A stretch of 32,412 nt of DNA from Aquidulcibacter sp. Lineage in GTDB: Bacteria; Pseudomonadota; Alphaproteobacteria; Caulobacterales; Aquidulcibacteraceae. Position numbers and translations under genes: made by a program. Where the stretch lies: NCBI RefSeq assembly GCF_020253525.1, contig NZ_JADCBK010000155.1:1-32412 (forward strand), given 5' to 3'. Positions 1 to 8,390 of the stretch are shown piece by piece (within the stretch, counting starts at the first letter, position 1; each line of letters opens with the position of its first letter). The notes under the pieces were generated by a model. That model made no database searches. It had not been told where the DNA came from and saw only the letters and a program-made list of their open reading frames with translations.

Positions 1-1335
1 CTGTGTGATCTCTTGCCCATCTCGGCGGTCTGGGCAGGACCCTCAGAAGACGCCCATTTGCAGGGTCCACCCTTACTGATTGCGGAGACCTCAGGCGCTA
101 CACCCTTTCGGTTGAGCCTGCATGTTGGTGATGTTGGCCACACGATGATTGTGGGTCCAACGGGGGCAGGCAAATCCGCACTTTTGTCCTTCATGGCGCT
201 TCAATGGCTGCGCTATCCAAATGCCCGCGTCATCTTTTTCGATAAGGGCAGGTCAGCGCGGGCTGCAACCCTTTGTGCCGGGGGACGCTGGCATGGATTA
301 GGACCTGGGTCAGAGTTTGCTTTGCAACCACTTGCCCGCATCGATGAGCCAGCGGAAATGGCATGGGCTGGCGAATGGTTGGCAGAGACAGCCTCTGCCG
401 CAGGCATTCTCATAACGCCTAAGCACCGCGAAGAGATTTGGGCAGCGCTCTCAAGCCTTGCTGAAGCACCAAGGTCCCAACGCACGCTTTCGATCTTTTC
501 TGCCCTCTGTCAGGCGCGCGATATTGGTGCGGCACTTGAACCCTTCACGCTCAAAGGTCCCCATGGGGCACTTCTTGATGCCGATGAAGCACCTCTTGCG
601 CCATGCCACTTTGAGACATTTGAGTGCGAAGATCTCATGGCGACCCCAAGTGCCATTGGTCCAGTTCTGACGGCTCTATTCCATGAAATTGAGCGTGACC
701 TGGATGGAGCTCCCACGCTTCTCATTTTGGATGAAGCTTGGCTCTTTCTTGGAGAGACAGGCTTTGCCGCCAAGATACGCGAATGGCTGAAGACGCTGCG
801 TAAGAAAAATGTCGCTGTCGTCTTTGCCACCCAAAGCTTGGACGATGTGGTCAATTCTCCGATTGCCACAACCCTGATTGAGAGTTGTCCCACCCATATC
901 TTCTTGCCCAATCCGCGCGCGTTAGAGCCCGCAAGTGCTGACCTCTACCGGCTCTTCGGCCTCAACAAGCGCCAATTGGAACTCTTGGCCTTTGCAGCTC
1001 CAAAGCGCTCTTACTATATCCGCCAACCTCGTGGCCGGCGGATGTTTGATCTGCGGCTCAAGGGAGCGGCATTCGCGATCTGTGGCGCGTCTAGCCCCGA
1101 TGATCAGAAGCTCATCGAGCAAATCTCACAGGCCACAAAAAGCCAAGTTGCACCAGATGCCTTTGTCCGCGCGTTTCTTGAGGCCAAAGGCTTTGTCGGC
1201 GTGCAGGGCCTTTTTGATGCGCTGAACGCCAGTCCAGAGATTGCCAATGATTTTGCCGCTTCAGTCTTCGCAGATGTCGTCGCGAATGATCCGAGCACTT
1301 TAATTCCTAGAGGTCCTTTCCATGCCGCGCGTTAA
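1..1335 (+). CDS. trbE: TrbE/VirB4 conjugative transfer ATPase, C-terminal part (5' cut by window edge)
   Basis: This is the VirB4-class ATPase that powers pilus assembly and substrate transfer in P-type type IV secretion. The reading frame is open from base 1, so the gene starts outside the window. About 444 residues are visible of a family that is usually around 800. Counting from the TTG at 13, a Walker A motif GPTGAGKS is at residues 48-55, Walker B LLILDEAW at 236-243, and a sensor-like segment FATQSLDDVV follows near 275. The opening LLPISAVWAGP is the usual linker just before the TrbE ATPase domain. The gene overlaps trbJ by 14 bases, as expected for translational coupling. The TTG at 13 is not a credible start because the protein would lack the N-terminal domain. 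The family call is very secure. Confidence 0.95.
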   Translation: MCDLLPISAVWAGPSEDAHLQGPPLLIAETSGATPFRLSLHVGDVGHTMIVGPTGAGKSALLSFMALQWLRYPNARVIFFDKGRSARAATLCAGGRWHGLGPGSEFALQPLARIDEPAEMAWAGEWLAETASAAGILITPKHREEIWAALSSLAEAPRSQRTLSIFSALCQARDIGAALEPFTLKGPHGALLDADEAPLAPCHFETFECEDLMATPSAIGPVLTALFHEIERDLDGAPTLLILDEAWLFLGETGFAAKIREWLKTLRKKNVAVVFATQSLDDVVNSPIATTLIESCPTHIFLPNPRALEPASADLYRLFGLNKRQLELLAFAAPKRSYYIRQPRGRRMFDLRLKGAAFAICGASSPDDQKLIEQISQATKSQVAPDAFVRAFLEAKGFVGVQGLFDALNASPEIANDFAASVFADVVANDPSTLIPRGPFHAAR

Positions 1336-2071
1336 ATCAACATCCAAATTCACCATTGCCGCTTCTGCGCTCGCGCTTCTTATTGGCGCTACAAGTTTCA
1401 CAATGCCCAAAGCCGTTCAAGCCGCAGTCGTTTATGATCCGACCAATCATGTCCAAAACGTCCTTCAGGCGGCGCGCGCTCTAGAGCAAATCCGTATACA
1501 GAGTGAACAGCTTACGGCCCAAATTCGCGCGCTCGCCAAAAGCCCCTATGATCATTCGAAAGAGATTGGTCAGGCGATGGCAGCCCTGGACGATTTGGGG
1601 CAGCAGGCGCGGGGCCTTGCCACCACAGTACGCGGCCTCGACCGGCAATTCTCAGAACTCTATCCAGAAAATGGGGCAGCGCGTTCTGCCATGGCCCGCC
1701 TAGAGACGGCAGCGCGCCGGATTGAGCTATCACGTCAGACGGCGGAAGATCTCGCCCAGACGGCCGCCCGTCTTGAAGCCTCCCGACCAAATCGCGCGGC
1801 AAGAATAAGGGGAGCCTTGGCCGCGTCGCGGGATGCCGAAGGCGAGACGGGCGCGATCCAATCTTCAGTCCAAGCGCTTGGGGTCCTTTCAGAGCAATTA
1901 GAAGGCCTGCAAGCCTTGATGGCGGCTCAATCTCGCTTAGCGGCCCAAGAGGCAGCCGAGCGTGCCGCCAGCAAGCAAGAGGCGATTGCGGCACGTCGTG
2001 CCCAATGGGCGCGAAAGGCCCAAAAGCCCAAAGCGCCGGCCTTCAATCCCTTGCCTAACGCGCGGCAGTAG
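1322..2071 (+). CDS. trbJ: TrbJ/VirB5-like conjugal transfer protein
   Basis: TrbJ is the P-type counterpart of VirB5, an exported minor pilus or adhesion component of the conjugation machinery. The 249-residue product has an N-terminal signal peptide (hydrophobic stretch ASALALLIGATSFTMP, cleavage likely after the AVQAA near residue 35). The mature protein opens with the family signature VVYDPTNHVQNVLQAARALEQI. The rest is a long charged, Ala/Gln/Arg-rich helical region (about 45-235) with coiled-coil character, as in other TrbJ proteins. The length is normal for the family. The start overlaps the end of trbE by 14 bases, and the stop lies 10 bases before trbL, so no trbK entry-exclusion gene fits between them. 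Confidence 0.92.
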   Translation: MPRVKSTSKFTIAASALALLIGATSFTMPKAVQAAVVYDPTNHVQNVLQAARALEQIRIQSEQLTAQIRALAKSPYDHSKEIGQAMAALDDLGQQARGLATTVRGLDRQFSELYPENGAARSAMARLETAARRIELSRQTAEDLAQTAARLEASRPNRAARIRGALAASRDAEGETGAIQSSVQALGVLSEQLEGLQALMAAQSRLAAQEAAERAASKQEAIAARRAQWARKAQKPKAPAFNPLPNARQ

Positions 2072-2081
2072 GGCATCCACC

Positions 2082-3671
2082 ATGGCTGTCTCATCCCAAA
2101 CTGCCAACGATTTGATGACGGTGTTTTCGGGCACCATCACGGCAGGCTTTTCGAGCCTTGCGGGACCCGTCAATGGAATCTTCGGTCTGATGATTGGTCT
2201 GGTTGTCGCCCTTACCGGCCTTCAATGGGCGATCTCTTCCAATCGCGATGTGCTGGCCGGAGCTTTCTCAAAGATCCTCGCGATTGGGGCCTTTGCCTAT
2301 ATCATCAATGATTGGCAGGGCCTTTCTGAGACGATCTTTGCGGGCTTTATGCAGATTGGTCTGACGGCAGGTGGTGGCGCCATCAGTGCTGCAGATTTCT
2401 TAAATCCAGGATCTGTGATCGAGACAGGCTGGGAGATTGTCAAAGCGATTGGGGAAGCGCCAACCGTGACAGAAAACCCTATGGATGTGATTGGCAATCT
2501 TGTGGATGCCATCCTGATTGGGATTTCCATGCTGGGCATCATGGTCGCCTTTGCGGTCTTGGCCCTTCAGATCATAGTCACGCTTCTTGAGTTCAAGATC
2601 GTCACTTTGGGCGGCTTTATCCTGCTCCCCTTTGGCATCTTTTCGAAGACTAGCTTCATGGCTGAACGCCCCCTCGGCTATGTGGTGGCGGCGGGCCTTA
2701 AAGTGCTGGCGCTCGCCATTGTGGTTTCCGGTGCTCAGACAATCTTTGCCCAATTAATGCCAAGCCCAGAGCCGGACATTTATGAGGCACTCACGATCCT
2801 GACGGCAGCCATCATCTTGGCGATGCTGTCGCTCTTTGCTCCTAATCTAGCCGCAGCCCTCGTGTCTGGCGGTCCGGCACTCGGGGCAGGGGCTTTGAGT
2901 GTGGGAGGTCTTGCTGTGGGTGCCGCAGGTGGTGCAGCTATTGCTGGAACCATGGCTGCAGGGGCAGCGGGTGCTGGTGCTGCCGCACAAATTGCTTCGA
3001 GTTCTCGTGCTGCAGCTGGTGCGGGTACCGGTAAGCCGCCACCCAGCCTTGGGTCGCCGGTTGGCCCTAGCGGCGGCTCTGGCCCATCTGGACCTGCCCC
3101 GTCATCTGGTTCGTCCCTGCCTCCGGCATCATCGTCAGTGAATCCAACCAGCCACCACTACCGCACCCCCGAAACGGACGGGGGATCACACACTGGGTCT
3201 TCAAGTAATTACTCTGAGACTTCATCCTTTGGGGGTAAAAGTTCAGGTCAAGAATCGCTTGGTCTCGATAGTGACCCTGATTCTTGCCCCAAAAGGGGTA
3301 AGAACGATGGCGAGGCTACAAATTCATACCCCAAAAGGGGTAAGAATGGCGGCGATAGTTCAGATTCATATCCAAAACGGGATGAAAACCTATCACCGAG
3401 TTCTGGAAATACTAATAGGTTATACCCCAAAAGTCATAAGGAAGATGTTGAATCCTCCCAAAGCAGCACGCTTCCGTCAGCCGCGACAGCATCAACTTCT
3501 GGCAGCACGCCATCGGCTTCCGAGCGCTATCATCGCTTTCCGGCCTATGAGGCACGAACATCCAAAGCGCGCGCCTTCAATGCCTTCTTTGCCGCCAATA
3601 CGGCGCGCCAGCTTCTACCCGCCAATGAAAACTCTGGCTCGTTGAGCCCATCCATCCGTGAGGAGGACTAA
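2082..3671 (+). CDS. trbL: TrbL/VirB6-like inner-membrane channel protein with repeat-bearing tail
   Basis: TrbL is the polytopic inner-membrane component (VirB6 class) of the transfer channel. I place the start at the ATG at 2082 (MAVSSQTANDLM), just after the trbJ stop. An open frame continues upstream but would overlap trbJ by over 100 bases with a basic, implausible N-terminus. The 529-residue product has hydrophobic segments at about 20-50, 60-80, 140-175, 185-225 and 240-265, then a Gly/Ala-rich stretch. The last 200 or so residues are Ser/Gly/Pro-rich and soluble. That tail holds a 14-residue tandem repeat with core YPKRGKN (bases 3285-3440). The repeat is not a general feature of TrbL and looks lineage-specific. 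A GAGGAGG-like ribosome site at the end of the gene serves trbF. Confidence 0.92.
   Translation: MAVSSQTANDLMTVFSGTITAGFSSLAGPVNGIFGLMIGLVVALTGLQWAISSNRDVLAGAFSKILAIGAFAYIINDWQGLSETIFAGFMQIGLTAGGGAISAADFLNPGSVIETGWEIVKAIGEAPTVTENPMDVIGNLVDAILIGISMLGIMVAFAVLALQIIVTLLEFKIVTLGGFILLPFGIFSKTSFMAERPLGYVVAAGLKVLALAIVVSGAQTIFAQLMPSPEPDIYEALTILTAAIILAMLSLFAPNLAAALVSGGPALGAGALSVGGLAVGAAGGAAIAGTMAAGAAGAGAAAQIASSSRAAAGAGTGKPPPSLGSPVGPSGGSGPSGPAPSSGSSLPPASSSVNPTSHHYRTPETDGGSHTGSSSNYSETSSFGGKSSGQESLGLDSDPDSCPKRGKNDGEATNSYPKRGKNGGDSSDSYPKRDENLSPSSGNTNRLYPKSHKEDVESSQSSTLPSAATASTSGSTPSASERYHRFPAYEARTSKARAFNAFFAANTARQLLPANENSGSLSPSIREED
3285..3440 (+). repeat. Tandem 42-bp repeat inside the trbL tail
   Basis: Copies begin at 3285, 3327 and 3369 (exact 42-base period), and a degenerate fourth begins at 3423 (54-base step). 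Each encodes [C/Y]PK[R/S] followed by charged, Ser/Asn-rich residues; the first two copies share CCCCAAAAGGGGTAAGAA. The period is a multiple of three, so copy-number changes would keep the frame. Confidence 0.85.
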
Positions 3672-3673
3672 TC

Positions 3674-4369
3674 ATGCATGCTTTCTTCAAGCCAAAGCCG
3701 GTCGGCACTCAGGCTTTGTCCGCGACGCCCATCGCAACGCCCTATCAGCGGGCGGGCCAAGTCTGGGATGACCGTATGGGACTGACCCTTTCCCATGCCC
3801 GCAATTGGCGAAACATGGCATTCGGAACGCTTATCTTTGCGGGCTTCTTGGGTGCTGGTTGGTGGGTTCAAGCCCAACGCTCGGTCGTAAAGCCATTCAT
3901 TGTCGAGGTTTCAAGCTGGGGCCAGACTCAAAAGATCACGGCTCTTGATCAGACCTATCGACCCAATGAAGCCCAAGTCTCTTTTGCGCTGTCGCGCTGG
4001 ATCGCTGACGTACGCGGACGAAGTGTCGATCCGGTCCTGATCCGTCAGAACTTCATGCGGGCCTATGATTTTACCACGCCTAAATCTGCCGCTTATCTCA
4101 ATGCCTGGGCGCAAGAACATGATCCGTTCGCCAATGCAGGAAAAGAGGCAGTCGCGGTCAGCATTCTCAATGTCGTGGCACGTTCGGAAAAGACTTTCGA
4201 CATCCAGTGGCGGGAAGAGAAATTCACCAATGGCATGAGCGGCGGGGCCGAGCGTTGGCGCGCGCTCGTCACGGTTCGCTTCGAGCCGCCGCGTTCTGAA
4301 GCCGAGCTCATGAAAAATCCACTTGGTATCAAAATCGAGGACATCTCATGGACACTCGACGCTCAATGA
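3674..4369 (+). CDS. trbF: TrbF/VirB8-like conjugal transfer protein
   Basis: TrbF is a VirB8-class bitopic inner-membrane protein that nucleates the transenvelope complex and contacts the VirB9 and VirB10 homologues. The 231-residue product has a short cytoplasmic N-terminus with the family motif TPYQRAGQVWDDRMG (about 22-36), one transmembrane helix at about 48-66, and a periplasmic NTF2-like domain up to IEDISWTLDAQ at the C-terminus. The length is typical. The ATG at 3674 follows a strong GAGGAGG ribosome site inside the end of trbL, with only 2 bases between the genes. The 3' end overlaps trbG by 22 bases. Confidence 0.94.
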   Translation: MHAFFKPKPVGTQALSATPIATPYQRAGQVWDDRMGLTLSHARNWRNMAFGTLIFAGFLGAGWWVQAQRSVVKPFIVEVSSWGQTQKITALDQTYRPNEAQVSFALSRWIADVRGRSVDPVLIRQNFMRAYDFTTPKSAAYLNAWAQEHDPFANAGKEAVAVSILNVVARSEKTFDIQWREEKFTNGMSGGAERWRALVTVRFEPPRSEAELMKNPLGIKIEDISWTLDAQ

Positions 4370-5355
4370 TCACGGGCAGCGCCACGGCTTACGCCACCGG
4401 CTTGGCCTTGCTTCTGACCCTGTCCTTGCCGCTGGCTATGCCAACCGATGCAGGTGCCAAAGCCCGCTCAAGCGAGGCTCATAATCACGTCCGCGCCCAT
4501 AGTCTCAAGAAGTCCAAGAGCACGAAGCGTCGGCCGCAAGCCCGGACTCCACAAGTCCCAACTCAGCCTGCCCAATCAGCCGCTCCCAAAGTAGGTCCAG
4601 CCGCCATTCGGGCAGCCAATGCCGAAGCCTTAGCGCCCTCGCGGGCAGATGGCTTTGTCAATGCGGCGCAAGTCTTTGGGTATGAGCCTGGCCGCGTCTA
4701 TGAAGTCTGGACCGCCCCCATGCGGATTACAGCGCTTAGTCTGGAGCCAGGCGAGAAGATCATCAGCAAGGCGGCGGGCGATACCGAGCGCTGGATGATT
4801 GGCGATACGACATCAGGCGAAGCCGAGACCGTCCAGACCCATCTTCTGATCAAGCCATATCGGGCAGGCCTTGCCACCAATATGGTCGTGACCACAAACC
4901 GGCGCGTCTACCTGCTCGCACTCAAAGCCTCTGGCGAGAGCGAAGCTTTCAATGCGGCAGTCTCATGGACACATCCACAGCCACAGGCCCCCACAAGCCA
5001 GGTGGCAGTGGGGCCTGCCAAGACAGATCTAAAGCCCACAACACCCGCTTCCATCCTTAAAGCGCATGGTCCTGAAGGGTACCGTATCCGGACTGGATGG
5101 CGGAAACCCGAATGGACGCCTGTGTCAGTCCATGATGATGGCCGACAGACCTTCATCACCTTTCCTGAAACCTTGGGCACGACTGAAGCCCCACCTTTGT
5201 TTGTGATGGATGAAACGGGAAAGGCCCAACTCACCAATTGGCGCAAGCAAGGCAATTCCTATGTCGTCGACCGGCTCTTTTTGAAGGCCGAACTGCGCCT
5301 TGGTGGAGAGCGTCCCCAGATTGTGAAGATTGAGCGCAGAGGAGTAGAGCCATGA
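4348..5355 (+). CDS. trbG: TrbG/VirB9-like outer-membrane complex protein
   Basis: TrbG is the VirB9-class periplasmic and outer-membrane core component. The 335-residue product has a hydrophobic signal segment (about 14-37, cleavage near MPTDAGAKA), a low-complexity basic and Pro-rich linker (about 40-95), then a CagX/VirB9 domain. That domain includes YEPGRVYEVWTAPMRITALSLEPGE, a THLLIKPYRAGLATNMVVTTNRRVYLL strand set and a C-terminal TFITFPETL...PPLFVMDETGKAQLTNWR...VVDRLF block. I chose the ATG at 4348, which has GAGG seven bases upstream, over the in-frame ATG at 4366, which forms a tidy ATGA overlap with trbF but has no ribosome site. The gene overlaps trbI by ATGA. Confidence 0.94.
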   Translation: MDTRRSMITGSATAYATGLALLLTLSLPLAMPTDAGAKARSSEAHNHVRAHSLKKSKSTKRRPQARTPQVPTQPAQSAAPKVGPAAIRAANAEALAPSRADGFVNAAQVFGYEPGRVYEVWTAPMRITALSLEPGEKIISKAAGDTERWMIGDTTSGEAETVQTHLLIKPYRAGLATNMVVTTNRRVYLLALKASGESEAFNAAVSWTHPQPQAPTSQVAVGPAKTDLKPTTPASILKAHGPEGYRIRTGWRKPEWTPVSVHDDGRQTFITFPETLGTTEAPPLFVMDETGKAQLTNWRKQGNSYVVDRLFLKAELRLGGERPQIVKIERRGVEP

Positions 5356-6584
5356 AAGCCCCCGATGGAGCCATTCCCGAGCCAAATGATGCAGAAGAGG
5401 CGACCTTGGGGAAGCCACTAACGGGCGGACAGACCCTGCATGCGCGGGTCGCACCCAAGCCCGCTCAACAGATCAATAGGACAGCGGTACGTGGCGTATT
5501 CATTCTGACCGCCAGCGTCATCTCGCTTGCCTTCATCTATGGCTTTGTCATTGCCCCAATCGTCAAGGCTGATGCCAGGGCAAGACAGGCTGATGAAACG
5601 CGTGAGACACCTGCAGGCTCTGTGAGGCCAGCCGAAGTCCTCACCCAAGGCCCTTCAACCTATGCGGAGCTGACCAAGACACCAATTTTACCGGACGAGG
5701 AAGCATTGGCAAACGCCAGCCCGACATTTCCGGCAGATGCGGGTCCAGCTCATGAGCCGCGTCTGATCATGGAGGAGAGGCCAGCGTCCTATCCGCAACC
5801 CAGAAGGCAACAAACAGCCCAACCGACGCGTCAAGATAGGAGTCGGGACGAAACCCAAATGGCACGACAATCAGCTTTATTCTTTGGGCCAGTTCCGACG
5901 TCTTCAGCCCAAGCTGCAACCCCCGTTGCAGCGCCAGCACAACAACAGGAACTCGTTCAGCGACACAAGGATTATGACAAAGTCTATGGTGACCGCGCCG
6001 TTCTCGCGCCCTTATCGCCTTATGAGTTGAAGGCAGGCAGTGTCATTCCTGCGGCTTTACTCACCGCCATTGATACAGAGCGGGAAGGCCGCGTGATCGC
6101 CAGTGTCACCGAGAATGTCTTTGATACAGTGACGGGCAGCTATCTCTTGATCCCGCAAGGCGCGCGATTGCTGGGGCGGTTTGATGGCGATCAGACGTAT
6201 GGCGAACGCCGAGCATTCTTGGTCTGGGAGCGTCTGATCTTTCCCGATGGTCGTTCGATCAGTTTGGCCCGTGAACCCGGCATAGACGGGAGTGGGGCAG
6301 GGGGTGTGGCTGGCCGCGTCGATCGACGTATTCCACAACTTCTGACTGCGACTTTGTTTGCTGGAGCCATTACAACTTTGGGCGAAGCTGCCCGCAGGGA
6401 CAGCACCAATAAAGACACAAGCCTGATGGGCGATGTTGGTGATGCTGCAGCTATTGAGGCTGCACGTATTGGCGGTCGCATGGTCGATCGGGAACTGGAA
6501 GTCAAACCAACGATCCGCGTTCGTCAAGGAACACGTGTCCAAGTTCTCTTAACTCGCGATCTGATCCTGGAGCCAGCACCATGA
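5352..6584 (+). CDS. trbI: TrbI/VirB10-like conjugal transfer protein
   Basis: TrbI is the VirB10-class energy sensor spanning both membranes. The 410-residue product has a cytoplasmic N-terminus (1-47), a transmembrane helix at about 48-70, a Pro/Gln-rich periplasmic linker (about 75-200) and the conserved TrbI barrel domain from about 205. The domain shows LKAGSVIPAALLTAIDTE, a SYLLIPQGARLLGRFDGD strand pair, FPDGRSISLAREPGIDGSGAGGVAGRVD and the closing RVQVLLTRDLIL. Length and order are as expected. It is coupled by ATGA overlaps to trbG (upstream) and the traF-like gene (downstream). Confidence 0.94.
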   Translation: MKAPDGAIPEPNDAEEATLGKPLTGGQTLHARVAPKPAQQINRTAVRGVFILTASVISLAFIYGFVIAPIVKADARARQADETRETPAGSVRPAEVLTQGPSTYAELTKTPILPDEEALANASPTFPADAGPAHEPRLIMEERPASYPQPRRQQTAQPTRQDRSRDETQMARQSALFFGPVPTSSAQAATPVAAPAQQQELVQRHKDYDKVYGDRAVLAPLSPYELKAGSVIPAALLTAIDTEREGRVIASVTENVFDTVTGSYLLIPQGARLLGRFDGDQTYGERRAFLVWERLIFPDGRSISLAREPGIDGSGAGGVAGRVDRRIPQLLTATLFAGAITTLGEAARRDSTNKDTSLMGDVGDAAAIEAARIGGRMVDRELEVKPTIRVRQGTRVQVLLTRDLILEPAP

Positions 6585-7087
6585 AGATCGCTATCATCAT
6601 CACCTTGGTCATATCCAACGGCCTATTAGTGGCACAGTCCTTCATGCCCAATCAAAGGAATGCACCACTCGCCATCATCAATGAAACCCCCTCGATGCCA
6701 AAGGGACTCTATGTTCGTACCGGTGATGCCCAAAAATTGAAGCGTGGCGAGATTATCGGCTTGCCCATGCCCAAGGCCGCCAGAGACTATCTTGTCGGCA
6801 AGCTTGGCTATCCAGCCGATACGCTACTTATCAAGCGCGTTGCCGCAATACCCGGCGACACTGTCTGTCGCAAGACAAGCATGCTCACTGTCTCCGGCCA
6901 ACAGCTGCAAGCAAAAGACCAAGATATGCGAGGCAACGCCTTGCCAAACTGGCAGGGTTGTCACCAGCTCTCTAAAAATGAGGTCTTTTTATTGGGCGAT
7001 CACCCAGGAAGCTTCGATAGTCGCTACTTTGGATCCGTGTCGCGACAGGAGCTGTCAGGCAGCTATCGACAGGTGTTCTCATGGTAG
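6581..7087 (+). CDS. traF: TraF-type conjugative signal peptidase (S26 family)
   Basis: This is an inner-membrane serine peptidase of the S26 family. In RP4-like systems TraF matures and cyclises the TrbC pilin. The 168-residue product has an N-terminal membrane segment (3-20). The catalytic Ser is S38 in NETPSMPKGLY and the catalytic Lys is K85 in LIKRVAAIPGD. The S26 box GDHPGSFDSRYFG spans 139-151. All key residues are present and the length matches TraF rather than housekeeping LepB. The gene sits inside the trb operon, overlapping trbI by 4 bases and the transglycosylase gene by 7. The pilin gene trbC is not in the window and presumably lies to the left of trbE. Confidence 0.92.
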   Translation: MKIAIIITLVISNGLLVAQSFMPNQRNAPLAIINETPSMPKGLYVRTGDAQKLKRGEIIGLPMPKAARDYLVGKLGYPADTLLIKRVAAIPGDTVCRKTSMLTVSGQQLQAKDQDMRGNALPNWQGCHQLSKNEVFLLGDHPGSFDSRYFGSVSRQELSGSYRQVFSW

Positions 7088-7728
7088 GCCGGACCGTCAT
7101 TCTCATCATGAGCTTGCTTGCAACGCCCGCATTAGCTGATCCACCAGATTGGACCCAAGCTGGCGGTAGCCTGTTCATTGAGCCAGGCCTTAGACCTGAG
7201 CAAAAGCCTGCCGAAAGCACCAATCCCACCATAAAGCCCGATCAGACCCAAGCTGATCCCATGCCCAATTATGGCGCGGTCAGACTGCTGCCAGCAAGAC
7301 AGCCGCTGGATACTTTGATCACACAAATCGCCAATGAGACGGGTCTTGATCCGAAGCTCCTACATGCTTTGGTGATTGTGGAAAGCGCGTATGATGTGCG
7401 TGCCGTAAGTCCTGTTGGCGCGCGCGGCCTCACCCAACTCATGCCCGCTACAGCCCGTGAGTTAGGTGTCGCCAATACCTTTGACGGCGAAGAAAATCTT
7501 AGGGGAGGGGCGCGTTATCTGGCGGCCCAGATTGGCCGGTTTGGCGATCTGCGGCTGGCGCTTGCAGCCTATAACGCTGGCCCAAATCGTGTCGCCCGCC
7601 TCGGACGCGTCCCAGAATTTTTAGAAACTCAAAACTACGTCCGCGATGCAGTGGATTGTTATCTCGCGCTAACAGCGGGTCGCGGCATTCGTCACCGCAA
7701 CCAATGTCGTGCGACAGGAAGGAGATAG
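7081..7728 (+). CDS. Lytic transglycosylase of the conjugation operon (VirB1/SLT type)
   Basis: A periplasmic peptidoglycan-cleaving enzyme that opens the wall for assembly of the secretion apparatus. The 215-residue product has a signal peptide (about 1-19, cleavage at TPALA-D), a Pro/Gln-rich spacer (25-65) and an SLT goose-lysozyme-like domain (75-195). The catalytic Glu is E101 in VIVESAYD, followed by GLTQLMP at 116-122 and LALAAYNAGPNRV at about 160-171. The start at 7081 lies inside the end of the traF-like gene (7-base overlap), so it belongs to the trb operon. The ending AGRGIRHRNQCRATGRR is unremarkable. Confidence 0.9.
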   Translation: MVGRTVILIMSLLATPALADPPDWTQAGGSLFIEPGLRPEQKPAESTNPTIKPDQTQADPMPNYGAVRLLPARQPLDTLITQIANETGLDPKLLHALVIVESAYDVRAVSPVGARGLTQLMPATARELGVANTFDGEENLRGGARYLAAQIGRFGDLRLALAAYNAGPNRVARLGRVPEFLETQNYVRDAVDCYLALTAGRGIRHRNQCRATGRR

Positions 7729-7770
7729 ATCATAGCAAGAAGAAAAGCCGATAAGGCCGATAGTCCGCAA

Positions 7771-8226
7771 ATGGATATGTTTGGCGGATGGGTGGCTCCA
7801 CCCCTAGAGCAAAGTCCAAACCCCATGGCACAAAGGCAAGAGCCTCGATCAATTGAAGTCGCCAACGATGATGCCGTTGGGCCTAATACTACTGGGCCTG
7901 AAGTCGCTGCGAACGACACCCCAATCCCTCAACCAGATCAGCCATTGGAAACACAAGCAAAAGGCCAAACCATAAAGCAAGTGCCGCCAAAAGCCATGAT
8001 CGCCACAGGCTGGGAAAATGACGAATGGTGGACGACAGCCATGGTCTGCGCCTATCTCAAACTAGGCCGCAAAGCTATCTGGGAACGAACCCGCAATCCA
8101 AAGATTGGCTTTCCAAAACCAACTCATTTTGGAAGTTGTCGCCATCGCTGGCGGGCAGGGGAGGTGAGGGCGTGGGCAATGTGTCCGGGGCAGAAGAGTT
8201 TCCCCGCAACTAAAGCATCGGATTGA
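7771..8226 (+). CDS. AlpA-like winged-helix DNA-binding protein at the end of the trb operon
   Basis: The C-terminal half (about 85-140 of 151) has an AlpA/excisionase-type winged helix. Visible elements are WWTTAMVCAYLKLGRKAIW, then a FPKPTHFGSCRHRW wing and a closing GEVRAWA helix. AlpA-like proteins typically regulate integrase or excision genes or act as recombination directionality factors. The N-terminal 80 residues are Pro/Asn/Gln-rich and look disordered. The ATG at 7771 has no convincing ribosome site. A strong AAGGAG at 7719-7724 points to an in-frame ATA at 7732 (reading MARRKADKAD if used as a start), so the true N-terminus may be 13 residues longer. A truncated paralogue lies at 9842-10009. 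Confidence 0.7.
   Translation: MDMFGGWVAPPLEQSPNPMAQRQEPRSIEVANDDAVGPNTTGPEVAANDTPIPQPDQPLETQAKGQTIKQVPPKAMIATGWENDEWWTTAMVCAYLKLGRKAIWERTRNPKIGFPKPTHFGSCRHRWRAGEVRAWAMCPGQKSFPATKASD
8092..8175 (+). repeat. Repeat A, copy 1 (tail of the AlpA-like gene)
   Basis: These 84 bases align without gaps to 9902-9985 (constant offset of 1810). Both encode RN.K...PKPT.FGSCRHRWR.GEV..WA. The repeat ends near the 3' end of the AlpA-like gene, just before hipA. Confidence 0.85.
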
Positions 8227-8246
8227 CTCTGTCCTGGGCCACCTGA

Positions 8247-8390
8247 AGCTAAACCAAGCGAAGCGCTCTTTGCCTGATTGTCTCGGCAAAGGCACGGATG
8301 GAATCGCCAGACAGCTCTGGACTAGAAAGCTCGTCGGCAACATGGCCGATCCGGTCGAGCGTCAATCGGGACAATTCTTGCACGCGTGTT
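8247..8390. repeat. Repeat B, copy 1 (3' end of hipA)
   Basis: These 144 bases align without gaps to 14089-14232 (constant offset of 5842) in the same orientation. The repeat covers the last 47 or so codons of hipA and its stop. Confidence 0.9.

Noticed and set aside
1962-2081. Upstream extension of TrbL by 40 residues
   Set aside because: It would overlap trbJ by 110 bases and adds a basic segment foreign to TrbL. The ATG at 2082 fits the operon spacing.
3285-3440. CRISPR array
   Set aside because: The repeats are 42 bases, coding, in frame, without unique spacers of regular length, and lie inside trbL.
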